A DNA stretch of 64,000 nt from Acidobacteria bacterium RIFCSPLOWO2_12_FULL_68_19 (GTDB lineage: Bacteria; Acidobacteriota; Vicinamibacteria; Vicinamibacterales; UBA2999). The stretch is taken from the NCBI GenBank assembly GCA_001767525.1, contig MELF01000046.1, forward strand, positions 122,437 through 186,436, read 5' to 3'. Both the position numbers and the translations under genes were made by a program. Below the pieces are notes generated by a model. That model saw only the letters and a program-made list of their open reading frames with translations. It ran no database searches and had not been told where the DNA came from. Of this stretch, positions 1 through 7,441 are shown in pieces. Within the stretch, counting starts at the first letter, position 1; every line of letters begins with the position of its first letter.

Positions 1-565
1 TCATCTCGAGACAAATCACGCCGGTGTCGCGCTCCAGCCTCACCCGGTTGAACACCTCGCGCCGGATCAGCCGGAAGTCGCAGTCGACGTCGCGCACGCG
101 CAGCCGGAACAGGAACTTGACGGTGTGATGATAGATGCGGCCGATGACGATGCGGTGCATCGGGTCCGATCGGCTGATCTTGTAGCCCGTGACCACGTCC
201 ACGTCCGGCGTGAGCCGCTTCCAGAGGACCTCGATCTCCGCCGGATCGTACTGCGCGTCGCCGTCGGTGTACGCAATCAGGTCCTTGGTCGCGGCCGCGA
301 ATCCCGTGCGAAGCGCCCCACCGTACCCGCGGTTGCGTGCGTGGTGGATCGCGCGCACGTGAGGATAGGTGCGGGCGAGTTCGTCGGCGACCTCCCGCGT
401 CGCATCGACGCTGCCGTCGTTGACGACGATTACCTCGTAGTCCGGCGTCAGCCGGGACGCGACCTGCACGGCGCGGATCACAAGGCTCGCAATCGTCCCG
501 CCGTCGTTGAACGCGGGAAAGAAGACACTCAGGCCGGGCGGACGCGACTGCTCGTGAGCCTGCAC
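1..565 (-). CDS. Glycosyltransferase family 2, C-terminus beyond the window
   Basis: About 188 residues are visible and the frame is still open at base 1. The N-terminal half is a GT-A fold: GLSVFFPAFNDGGTIASLV opens the nucleotide-sugar domain, VIVVNDGSVDATRE follows, then HHARNRGYGGALRTGF and the metal-binding DGDAQYDP. The later DVDCDFRLIRR is typical of polyprenyl-phosphate-sugar synthases and related GT2 enzymes. The start is uncertain; I chose the in-frame GTG 15 residues before GLSVFF because no ATG fits. It is the last visible gene of a minus-strand operon after ychF, a GT4 and another GT2, which suggests glycolipid or cell-surface glycan assembly. Membrane segments, if any, lie outside the window. 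Confidence 0.85.
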   Translation of the reverse strand, partial: MQAHEQSRPPGLSVFFPAFNDGGTIASLVIRAVQVASRLTPDYEVIVVNDGSVDATREVADELARTYPHVRAIHHARNRGYGGALRTGFAAATKDLIAYTDGDAQYDPAEIEVLWKRLTPDVDVVTGYKISRSDPMHRIVIGRIYHHTVKFLFRLRVRDVDCDFRLIRREVFNRVRLERDTGVICLEM

Positions 566-611
566 TGGAAGCGTCTGATCGTAGCGCGGAAGCGATGCGG
601 GGACAACCAGC

Positions 612-1319
612 TCAGCGGCGGGGCCGGCCGAGCGCCAGGCGCCACGGGAGGATCGCCGATTCGACAATGATCCCCGATGACAGCTTCGAGGCCCCCTGCT
701 GTCGCTCGACGAACGTGATCGGCACCTCCGTGATGCGACAGCTGGCCGCCAGCGCTTCCCACGTCATCTCGACCTGAAAGGCGTAGCCGTTCGACCGGAT
801 GCGCTCGAGCGGCAGGCGCTCCAGGGCGTCGCGGCGCCAGCACCGGAATCCGCTGGTGCAGTCCATGACGGGGAGCCCGAGAATCGCGCGGACGTAGCGG
901 TTCGCGAACGCGCTCAACAAGACGCGGCGCCGCGGCCAGTTGTCGATCCGTCCGCCCGGCACGTAGCGCGAGCCGATGACCAGGTCCGCTTCAGAGGTGC
1001 CCGCGGCGAGGCGGGGCACGTCGGTGGGATCGTGCGACAGATCCGCGTCCATGTGGCAGATCACGGTGGCGTCGGTGGCGAGCGCCCACCGCATGCCGTC
1101 GATGAGCGAGAGCCCGAAGCCGCGCGGTCCCCGGCGGTGCAGCACCGACACTCGCGCACGCGCGCGGCTTGAAAGCTCGTCGGCCACCTCGCCTGTGCCG
1201 TCTGGTGACCCGTCGTCGACCACGAGGATGCGGACGTCCGGCACGCGGAGCAGCGCCTCCACGACGACCGGCAGGTTGTCGCGCTCGTTGTAGGTCGGAA
1301 TGATGACGAGCGGCCGCAC
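612..1319 (-). CDS. Polyprenol-phosphate mannosyltransferase-like GT2
   Basis: A 235-residue protein with no membrane segment, the size of soluble DPM1-type synthases that move a sugar from a nucleotide donor to a polyprenyl phosphate. Visible motifs are LVIIPTYNERDNLPVV at the N-terminus, ILVVDDGSPDGTGE, HRRGPRGFGLSLIDGM, the catalytic CHMDADLSHDP and CTSGFRCWRRDAL. The start is a GTG placed 25 bases after the preceding GT4 stop; an upstream ATG would overlap the GT4 gene by 26 bases and add residues not typical of the family. The product probably supplies a lipid-linked sugar to the neighbouring glycosyltransferases. Family assignment is firm; the sugar is inferred. Confidence 0.88.
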   Translation of the reverse strand: MRPLVIIPTYNERDNLPVVVEALLRVPDVRILVVDDGSPDGTGEVADELSSRARARVSVLHRRGPRGFGLSLIDGMRWALATDATVICHMDADLSHDPTDVPRLAAGTSEADLVIGSRYVPGGRIDNWPRRRVLLSAFANRYVRAILGLPVMDCTSGFRCWRRDALERLPLERIRSNGYAFQVEMTWEALAASCRITEVPITFVERQQGASKLSSGIIVESAILPWRLALGRPRR

Positions 1320-1344
1320 CTCAGCGCCCCCCGGCCACCGGTTG

Positions 1345-2397
1345 TCAGGCAACCAGCTGCTCCACGACACCTTCCCACGTCACCTGCACCGCCCGCTCGC
1401 GGCCGCGTGCGCCGAGCTGCCGTGCCAGCGCCGGATCGGCGGCGAGTCGTGCCACGGCCTGCCCGAGAGCCTGGGGATCCGGCGGGCACACGAAGCCGTT
1501 CTCGCCGTCGCGGACGAACTCGAGCGTGCCGCCGGAGTCGGCGGCGGTCACGACCGGCTTGCCGCTGAGAAACGCTTCGAGCGTCACGTACCCGTAGTCC
1601 TCGTCGAAGGGAACGTAGATCACGGCGAGCGCGCCGGCGTACAGCTCCACGAGCTCGTCGCCGGACGGGCTGCCCGCAAAGACGACGCGACCGGCGACCT
1701 CCGTCTCGGTGGCGGCCCGCTCCGCGAGATGACGCTGCGATCCGTCGCCGACGACGAACAGCCGCAGCGGCGGCGGCACGTGACGCATGGCGCGGATGGC
1801 GAGATCCGCCCGCTTCACCGCCTCGAGCCGGCCGACGACCAGCACGTAGTCCCCGTGTTTGCCCGGGTGCAGCCGATCGGCCAGCGGCGGCGGATGGTAG
1901 AGGGGCTGCGCGGCGACGCCGTTGAACCGCTCGAGGCGCCGCGCCGTGTTCTGCGCGTTGGTGAAGACGCGCCGGCACTCGCCCAGCATGCGGCGATCCA
2001 GCTCCAGCAGCCGTCGTCGCAGACCGACGTCCGCTTCCGTGTGCTCGAAGTCGCTGTACGGAGTGCCGCACAACTCGTAGGCCGCCCGATGCTGGTGGAT
2101 GATCCACGCCACTTTTCGTGGATGCCGCGCGAAATAGCTCGGAAAGCGCGTCGCGATCAGCAAGTCGACCGGTTGGGCGTTGCTCGTCGACAGGTCGAGG
2201 AGCCGCCAGGCGGCCGCCTGCGCGAGCAGCTCGGACCTGGGCTGCGGGCGGAAGGGGACCGCGACCTTCTCGACCTCGTAGCCGCGGCGCCGCAGCTGCT
2301 CGATGAGGGTGCTGACGTGCAGCTCCGCACCGCCCTGGACGAAGGGCACCTGCGCGTCGGCGACGACGATGCGGCGGAGCGGCGTGTCAGGTGGCAA
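1345..2397 (-). CDS. Glycosyltransferase family 4
   Basis: About 350 residues with a GT-B layout. The N-terminal acceptor half begins RRIVVADAQVPFVQGGAELH, with the usual glycine-rich turn for GT4 retaining enzymes. The C-terminal donor half has YVLVVGRLEAVKRADLAIRA and the EX7E-like segment VPFDEDYGYVTLEAFLSGKP, followed by PVVTAADSGGTLEFV. No signal peptide or membrane helix is seen, so it is probably cytosolic or peripheral. No ATG fits the conserved start; a TTG overlapping the end of ychF by 11 bases is the most economical choice, and a longer start inside ychF cannot be excluded. The tight coupling implies cotranscription with ychF and two GT2 genes. Confidence 0.87.
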   Translation of the reverse strand: MPPDTPLRRIVVADAQVPFVQGGAELHVSTLIEQLRRRGYEVEKVAVPFRPQPRSELLAQAAAWRLLDLSTSNAQPVDLLIATRFPSYFARHPRKVAWIIHQHRAAYELCGTPYSDFEHTEADVGLRRRLLELDRRMLGECRRVFTNAQNTARRLERFNGVAAQPLYHPPPLADRLHPGKHGDYVLVVGRLEAVKRADLAIRAMRHVPPPLRLFVVGDGSQRHLAERAATETEVAGRVVFAGSPSGDELVELYAGALAVIYVPFDEDYGYVTLEAFLSGKPVVTAADSGGTLEFVRDGENGFVCPPDPQALGQAVARLAADPALARQLGARGRERAVQVTWEGVVEQLVA

Positions 2398-3475
2398 ACC
2401 GGAAATTGATGATATCGCCGTCCTGGACGACGTACTCCTTCCCCTCCAGACGGACCTCACCGTGTTCGCGGCACGCGGTCATCGACCCGCGCGCGACGAG
2501 CGTAGTGTACGGCACCACTTCGGCGCGGATGAACCCGTGCTGGATGTCGGTGTGGATCTCGCCGGCGGCGGCCTGCGCCGTGGTGCCGCGTCCGATCGAC
2601 CAGGCGCGGCATTCGTCCTCACCGACCGTGAAGAAGGAGATGTAGCCGAGCAGATCGTAGGTCGCTCGGATCACCCGATCGAGGCCTGATTCGCTCAGGC
2701 CGAGATCGGCGAGGAACGCCGCCGCCTCGGCCGCCTCGAGTTCCGAGATTTCGAGCTCGATGGTCGCGCACAGCGCGACCGCGCGCGTCAAGTCCCGGGT
2801 CAGAAAGCCCGACAGGCCCGCCTGCGCCGCCGCCCGCTCGACGCTGGCGCCGACCCCCGGTACGTCCGTTTCGTCGAGATTGATCGCGAGCAGGAGCGGT
2901 TTGGCCGACAGGAACTGGAAGCCGCGCAGCCGCTTGCGGTCGTCGCCCGTCAGATCCAGGGCGCGCAGCGGCCGCCCTTCTTCGAGCGCGGCCCGGCAGC
3001 GCTCAACGAGCGTCCGCTCCAGTTCGAGCTCCGCGGACCGCATCTTCTTGACGTCCTTGTCCAGCCGTTCGAGCCGGCGCTCCGCCACCCCGAGGTCAGC
3101 CAGGATCAGCTCGTCTTCCATCGCCTGGCCGTCGCGTCCCGGATCGATGGCGCCGGAGGGATGCGGCACCGTCGGATTCCGGAACGCCCGGACGACGTGC
3201 ACCAGCGCGTCGGCGTTCTTGTAGCCCGCGACGTCGACGAGCGCCTGGGCTCCGGCGCGCGCCGGCGCGGCGAGGTCGGTGAACTCGATCGTGGCCGGGA
3301 CGCGTTTGCGCGGGTTGTACATCGCCGTGAGGACGTCCAGTCGTGGGTCGGGCACCCGGGAGATCCCGACGTGGACGTCTCCTTTTGCCCGCGCCGCCTC
3401 GTGAACGCTCGTCATCAGTTGAAAGAGCGTGCTCTTTCCGCTGCCCGGGAAGCCGATGAGTGCCGCGTGAAGCAT
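2387..3475 (-). CDS. ychF: Redox-regulated ATPase YchF (Obg-family GTPase)
   Basis: A 362-residue protein, the normal YchF/OLA1 length. The P-loop GFPGSGKST is at residues 8-16, and LLAINLDETDVP carries the NxxE motif in place of NKxD that makes this Obg-family branch prefer ATP. A helical coiled-coil insert (KDVKKMRSAELELERT) and a C-terminal TGS domain (FFTVGEDECRAWSIGRG to GDIINFRFAT) complete the family architecture. It is a ribosome-associated ATPase linked to stress and translation control. I chose ATG 3475 (MLHAALIGFPGS) rather than an ATG six codons upstream because family members begin just before the P-loop. It leads the minus-strand glycosyltransferase operon. Confidence 0.95.
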   Translation of the reverse strand: MLHAALIGFPGSGKSTLFQLMTSVHEAARAKGDVHVGISRVPDPRLDVLTAMYNPRKRVPATIEFTDLAAPARAGAQALVDVAGYKNADALVHVVRAFRNPTVPHPSGAIDPGRDGQAMEDELILADLGVAERRLERLDKDVKKMRSAELELERTLVERCRAALEEGRPLRALDLTGDDRKRLRGFQFLSAKPLLLAINLDETDVPGVGASVERAAAQAGLSGFLTRDLTRAVALCATIELEISELEAAEAAAFLADLGLSESGLDRVIRATYDLLGYISFFTVGEDECRAWSIGRGTTAQAAAGEIHTDIQHGFIRAEVVPYTTLVARGSMTACREHGEVRLEGKEYVVQDGDIINFRFAT

Positions 3476-3498
3476 GAATTGGCAGCCTAGCACGCACC

Positions 3499-3511
3499 GG
3501 GGTCAGACCCC
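3499..3511. repeat. GGGGTCAGACCCC palindrome upstream of ychF
   Basis: A 13-base near-perfect palindrome with an A at its centre, followed 11 bases on by a second half-copy (CCTGACCC, 3521-3528). It sits in the divergent gap between ychF and mraZ. Similar GGGGTCAGACCCC words occur as dispersed extragenic repeats in many high-G+C bacteria. No function can be read from one copy. Confidence 0.45.
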
Positions 3512-3584
3512 GACGGGGGACCTGACCCTATCGAAAGTATGACGAAAATTTAGCGTAACCTATGAGGGCTGAGCAGCTTATCGG

Positions 3585-3614
3585 TTGACATCGTTCTCGC
3601 CGCAGACTTACTAT
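3585..3614 (+). promoter_or_regulatory. Sigma-70-type promoter of the dcw cluster
   Basis: A perfect -35 hexamer TTGACA (3585-3590) is followed after 18 bases by TACTAT (3609-3614), a 4/6 match to the -10 consensus. The predicted start of transcription is about 3620-3622. This is the clearest promoter in the window and precedes mraZ. The TTG at 3585 would open a longer mraZ frame, but it lies inside the -35 box, so the longer reading is rejected. Confidence 0.75.
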
Positions 3615-3618
3615 CCGA

Positions 3619-3643
3619 GTGGATTTTTGTGGAGCAAAGTGGA
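3619..3643 (+). promoter_or_regulatory. MraZ operator: three GTGGA direct repeats
   Basis: GTGGA occurs at 3619-3623, 3629-3633 and 3639-3643, each separated by exactly five bases (TTTTT, GCAAA). MraZ proteins are known to bind arrays of short GTGGG/TGGGN-like repeats with five-base spacers upstream of their own gene. Here the array covers the predicted transcription start and the third repeat contains the likely GTG start codon of mraZ, so binding could block both transcription and translation initiation. Confidence 0.75.
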
Positions 3644-4091
3644 CCAAAGAGGGCTGAGGGGCAGCTCTCCGGCCCGCATCGACGACAAGGGCCGGCTGAA
3701 GGTGCCGACGATGTTTCGGGGGGTCATTCAGGACCAGCACGGGGCGGACGTCTTCGTGACGAGCCTCACGGGGGAGTGCGTCCGGATCTATCCGCTCCCG
3801 GCGTGGCTCGCCATCGAGCGAAAGCTGCAGCAGATGCCCGCGAACCACCCCTCGCGTCTCAAGTTCCTCGATCGCGTGAACTACTACGGCCAGACGGGCG
3901 AGCTCGACGCGCAGGGGCGCGTCGTGATTCCGGCCCACTTGCGCGACAGCGCCGCGATCGTCGGCGACGTGCGCGTGTTCGGGCGCATCGATTACCTCGA
4001 GGTCTGGAACGAAGAGCGGTTCCTCCACAAGCTCCAACGCGAGCCGTGGACCGATCAAGACGGTCTCGGCCTGGCCGAGCATGGAATCTAG
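3639..4091 (+). CDS. mraZ: Transcriptional regulator MraZ
   Basis: About 150 residues, the usual length. It has the two tandem swapped-hairpin AbrB-like domains of MraZ: LRGSSPARIDDKGRLKVPT (first half) and GELDAQGRVVIPAHLRD (second half), each with the DxxGR core. It is the first gene of the dcw cluster and represses it by binding short GTGGx repeats. The start is the GTG at 3639, with GGAG at 3631-3634 as a possible ribosome site; start, site and operator overlap. Genes upstream in this frame would begin within the promoter. rsmH follows after 12 bases. Confidence 0.93.
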   Translation: MDQRGLRGSSPARIDDKGRLKVPTMFRGVIQDQHGADVFVTSLTGECVRIYPLPAWLAIERKLQQMPANHPSRLKFLDRVNYYGQTGELDAQGRVVIPAHLRDSAAIVGDVRVFGRIDYLEVWNEERFLHKLQREPWTDQDGLGLAEHGI

Positions 4092-4103
4092 AGGGTTGCG
4101 GCG

Positions 4104-4979
4104 ATGCACGAGCCGGTCATGGTCGCGGAGGTGCTGGAGCACCTGGCGCCGGCGCGCGGCGGCATCTTCGTCGACTGCACGGTGGGCGCCGGAGGACATG
4201 CGCGGGCGATTCTCGAAGCGGGTGCGACCCGGCTGATTGGGCTCGATCGCGACTCGGATGCGCTGAAGCACGCCGCGTCCGCGCTCGAACCGTTTGCACC
4301 GCGCGTCGAGCTCGTGCACGCCGATTATCGACGTCTCGGCGAGGTGCTGGACGCGCGCGGAGTCGCCTCAGTGGACGGCCTGCTGGCGGACCTCGGCGTC
4401 TCCTCGATGCAGCTCGACGCCCCGGGCCGCGGCTTCAGCTTCCGGCGCGATGAGCCGCTGGACATGCGGATGGATCGGACGAGCGGTCCCTCGGCGGCCG
4501 AGGCGATCCGGGAGGCGGACGAACGCACGCTCGCCGACGTCATCTATGAGTTCGGCGAAGAGCGCTACGCCCGCCGGATCGCCCGCGCCATCGCGGACGC
4601 CCGCGGCGGCATCCAGACGACGGGGGAACTGGCCGAGCTGGTCCGCCGGGCCGTGCCGCGGCGGGGACCGGCGCGAATCGATCCGGCGACGCGGACGTTC
4701 CAGGCGATCCGGATCTGGGTCAATCGGGAGCTGGAGGGGCTCGACGCCTTCCTGGCCGAGGCGGCGCGGCGCCTGGCGCCTGGTGGACGGATGGTCGTCA
4801 TCACCTTCCACTCGCTGGAGGACCGGATCGTGAAGCACACGCTGCGGGCGCTCTCGGCGGCGGCGGATCCCGGGGTGACGATCCGCACGAAGCGTCCGGT
4901 CGTGCCGCGCGAGGCGGAGATCGCACAGAACCCGCGGGCGCGGAGCGCCAAGCTCCGTGCCGCGGAGAGGCATGCATGA
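4104..4979 (+). CDS. rsmH: 16S rRNA (cytosine1402-N4)-methyltransferase RsmH
   Basis: A 291-residue SAM-dependent methyltransferase. The N-terminus MHEPVMVAEVLEHLAP and motif I FVDCTVGAGGHARAIL are diagnostic; GLLADLGVSSMQLDAPGRGF and DMRMDR lie in the middle, and a helical insertion precedes MVVITFHSLEDRIVKHT near the C-terminus. It methylates N4 of C1402 in 16S rRNA. An AGAGGG ribosome site precedes the ATG. Its stop overlaps the ftsL start in ATGA. The normal second gene of dcw. Confidence 0.97.
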   Translation: MHEPVMVAEVLEHLAPARGGIFVDCTVGAGGHARAILEAGATRLIGLDRDSDALKHAASALEPFAPRVELVHADYRRLGEVLDARGVASVDGLLADLGVSSMQLDAPGRGFSFRRDEPLDMRMDRTSGPSAAEAIREADERTLADVIYEFGEERYARRIARAIADARGGIQTTGELAELVRRAVPRRGPARIDPATRTFQAIRIWVNRELEGLDAFLAEAARRLAPGGRMVVITFHSLEDRIVKHTLRALSAAADPGVTIRTKRPVVPREAEIAQNPRARSAKLRAAERHA

Positions 4980-5371
4980 AGACGCCGGACACGTTCGAGT
5001 ACGCGATCAAGAAGGACATCAGGAACAACCCGATTGTCCGGGAGGTGGATCGCGACCGGCACCGCCAGATGTGGCGGACGGCGGGGGTCTGCGTGTTCCT
5101 GGTGTCGGTGGTGCTGTTCTGGGCGTGGCAGCACTTCGAGCTGCTGCGGCACGGCTACCGGCTCGAGCAGATGCAGCGCGAGCGCGCCGCCGAAACGGAA
5201 ATCCATCGGCACCTGAGGCTCGAAATCGAGACGCTGCGCTCGCCGGTCCGGATCGAGCGGCTCGCGACGGATCGGCTGCGGATGGTGTCGCCCGGTCCCG
5301 GGGATGCGTCGGTGATCGAGCGCGTGCAGGCGCCGCCGGTGCCGCCGCGCTCCGCCGTCGCGCGCCGCTAG
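4976..5371 (+). CDS. ftsL: Cell division protein FtsL-like
   Basis: A 131-residue bitopic membrane protein. A basic cytoplasmic tail of about 35 residues is followed by one transmembrane helix (GVCVFLVSVVLFWAWQHF, about residues 39-56) and a periplasmic coiled coil (LEQMQRERAAETEIHRHLRL). It ends with the FtsL-like RIERLATDRLRMVSPGPGD segment and a Pro-rich tail. FtsL partners with FtsQ/DivIB and FtsB to activate FtsWI at the septum. FtsL sequences diverge quickly, so the call rests on size, topology and position between rsmH and ftsI. It overlaps rsmH by four bases. Confidence 0.82.
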   Translation: MKTPDTFEYAIKKDIRNNPIVREVDRDRHRQMWRTAGVCVFLVSVVLFWAWQHFELLRHGYRLEQMQRERAAETEIHRHLRLEIETLRSPVRIERLATDRLRMVSPGPGDASVIERVQAPPVPPRSAVARR

Positions 5372-5395
5372 CATTCGAGAGGAGGCGTGCAACAG

Positions 5396-7441
5396 GTGCC
5401 CGAGAAGCCCGCCTTCGAGTGGCGCGTCATCGTCAAGCGACGGCTCGTGGTCGCCGCCGTCGTCCTGATCGGGTGGTCTGCGGCGATTGAGGCGCGGCTC
5501 GTCTACCTGCAGGTCGCCCGGCATGCCGACCTCGCCGCCCGCGCCGAACGCCAGCAGCTCCGCACGGTCGAGACCGCGGCGGAGCGCGGCGACATCCTCG
5601 ATCGGAACGGACGGGTGTTCGCCTTCAGCGTCGACGCCGATTCGATCTACGCGGTTCCCACTGACATCGCCGACCCTGGCGCCGCCGCAGCCGCGCTCTG
5701 CCGCGCCCTGGACGACTGCAACGCGCGGGAGCGGCAGGCGATCGCCGATCGCATCCGCCGCGGCCGCGCCTTCGCGTACGTCCGCCGCCAGGTCTCGCCG
5801 GGAGAGGCGCGCCGCATCGCCGCGCTCGCGCTCGACGGCATCGGCTTCATGAGCGAGAGCCGCCGCTTCTATCCCAACAAGGAGCTGGCGGCGCACGTGC
5901 TCGGGTACGTCGGGATCGACAACGTGGGACTCAACGGCCTCGAAGCCGCCTACGACTCGCTCATCAAGGGCCGGCCGGGCGCGGTGCTCGTGCAGACCGA
6001 CGCACGGCGGCAGGCGTTCAGCCGGATCGAGCGGCCGCCGACCTCGGGCGCCACGCTCGAGCTGACGATCGACCAGCAACTGCAGCACGTCGCCGAGCGG
6101 GAGCTGCGCGCGGGCGTCGAGCAGGCCGGCGCGGCAGGCGGGTCGGTCGTCGTGATGGATCCGACCACTGGCGAGATCCTCGCGCTCGCCAACGCCCCGA
6201 CGTTCAACCCGAACGCCTATCGCGAGTACCGAGACGACGACCGGCGCAACCGCGCCGTCCAGGATCTGTACGAGCCTGGATCGACCTTCAAGATCGTCAC
6301 CGCGGGGGCGGCGCTGGAAGAGGGGCTGTTCGGACCGGACAGCCCGGTGGAGACGAGCCCCGGCCGCATCTGGTTCGGCTCGCGCGTCATCGACGAAGAC
6401 CGCGGGCACAACTACGGACGGCTGTCGTTCACCGACGTGATCGTGAAGTCGAGCAACGTCGGCGCCGTCAAGGTGGGGCTGCGACTCGGTCCCGAGCGGC
6501 TCGGCCAGTACGTGCAGCGCTTCGGCTTCGGCCGCCGATCGTCGCCCGATTTTCCCGGGGAAAGCCCCGGCATCGTCTGGAATCCCGCGCGGCTGACCGA
6601 CAGCGCGCTCGCCTCGGTGGCCATGGGCTATCAAGTGGGCGTCACGCCGCTGCAGATGGCGGCCGCGGCCAGCGTGGTGGCGAACGGGGGCGAGCTCATC
6701 GAGCCGCGGATCGTTCGCGCCGTCATCGCCGACGGCGTGCGTACGGCTGTTCCGCGCAAGGTCGCGCGGCGCGTCGTCTCGCCGGGCACCGCCGCGCTCC
6801 TGACCGACATGATGGAGCAGGTCGTCGAGCGTGGCACCGGAACCCGCGCCAGGGTTCCGGGCTTTACGGTCGCCGGAAAGACCGGGACGGCGCAGAAGGT
6901 GGTTGGCGGCCGGTACTCGACCACCGACTACAACGTCTCGTTCGTCGGGTTCGTCCCGTCGCGCCAGCCGGTGCTGGCCATCGTCGTCGTCGTCGATTCG
7001 CCGCATGCCGTGGCGCCGTACGGCGGGACGGTGGCGGCGCCGATCTTCCAGCGGCTTGCGGAAGCCGGGCTTCGTCTGTACGGCGTGCCGCCGTCGCTCA
7101 ACCCGTCGCCGCCGGTCGTCGTCGCGCGACGCGAACAGACGTCGAGGCAGCCCGCGTCCGGCCCGGCGACCGTTCCCGCGATCGTGACGCTCGAGGGCGG
7201 CGCGACCGGAACGGCGCCGCTCTTTCCGGATCTGCGCGGACTCGGCGCGCGCGATGCGCTGCGGATGCTGGCGCGGCTGGGCCTGACGGCGCGCCTGCAC
7301 GGCACGGGGATTGTCGTCGATCAGGATCCTCTGCCTGGAAGCCCTATCGAGCGTGGCGCGGTGTCCACGCTCAGGCTGGAACGTCATGCGGGGACCGGCA
7401 CGCTGGTGTCGGCCGCGGCGGCGCCAGGCGGAGGGCCATGA
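5396..7441 (+). CDS. ftsI: Peptidoglycan transpeptidase FtsI (PBP3) with C-terminal PASTA domain
   Basis: About 681 residues: an N-terminal signal anchor (RLVVAAVVLIGWSAAIEARL), a dimerisation domain with RGDILDRNGRVFAFSV, then the transpeptidase. The catalytic triads are visible: serine in EPGSTFKIV (SxxK), SSN in VKSSNVGAVK, and KTG in VAGKTGTAQK. After a Pro-rich linker a single PASTA-like module (LFPDLRGLGARDALRML to STLRLE) closes the protein. It cross-links septal peptidoglycan with FtsW. AGGAGG at 5380-5385 leaves one base to a GTG at 5387 but ten bases to GTG 5396, so the second is preferred. It overlaps murE by ATGA. Confidence 0.94.
   Translation: MPEKPAFEWRVIVKRRLVVAAVVLIGWSAAIEARLVYLQVARHADLAARAERQQLRTVETAAERGDILDRNGRVFAFSVDADSIYAVPTDIADPGAAAAALCRALDDCNARERQAIADRIRRGRAFAYVRRQVSPGEARRIAALALDGIGFMSESRRFYPNKELAAHVLGYVGIDNVGLNGLEAAYDSLIKGRPGAVLVQTDARRQAFSRIERPPTSGATLELTIDQQLQHVAERELRAGVEQAGAAGGSVVVMDPTTGEILALANAPTFNPNAYREYRDDDRRNRAVQDLYEPGSTFKIVTAGAALEEGLFGPDSPVETSPGRIWFGSRVIDEDRGHNYGRLSFTDVIVKSSNVGAVKVGLRLGPERLGQYVQRFGFGRRSSPDFPGESPGIVWNPARLTDSALASVAMGYQVGVTPLQMAAAASVVANGGELIEPRIVRAVIADGVRTAVPRKVARRVVSPGTAALLTDMMEQVVERGTGTRARVPGFTVAGKTGTAQKVVGGRYSTTDYNVSFVGFVPSRQPVLAIVVVVDSPHAVAPYGGTVAAPIFQRLAEAGLRLYGVPPSLNPSPPVVVARREQTSRQPASGPATVPAIVTLEGGATGTAPLFPDLRGLGARDALRMLARLGLTARLHGTGIVVDQDPLPGSPIERGAVSTLRLERHAGTGTLVSAAAAPGGGP

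Noticed and set aside
3585..3638. Longer mraZ from TTG 3585
   Set aside because: The codon is part of the -35 hexamer, and the extra residues cover the promoter and operator; MraZ family length fits the GTG at 3639.
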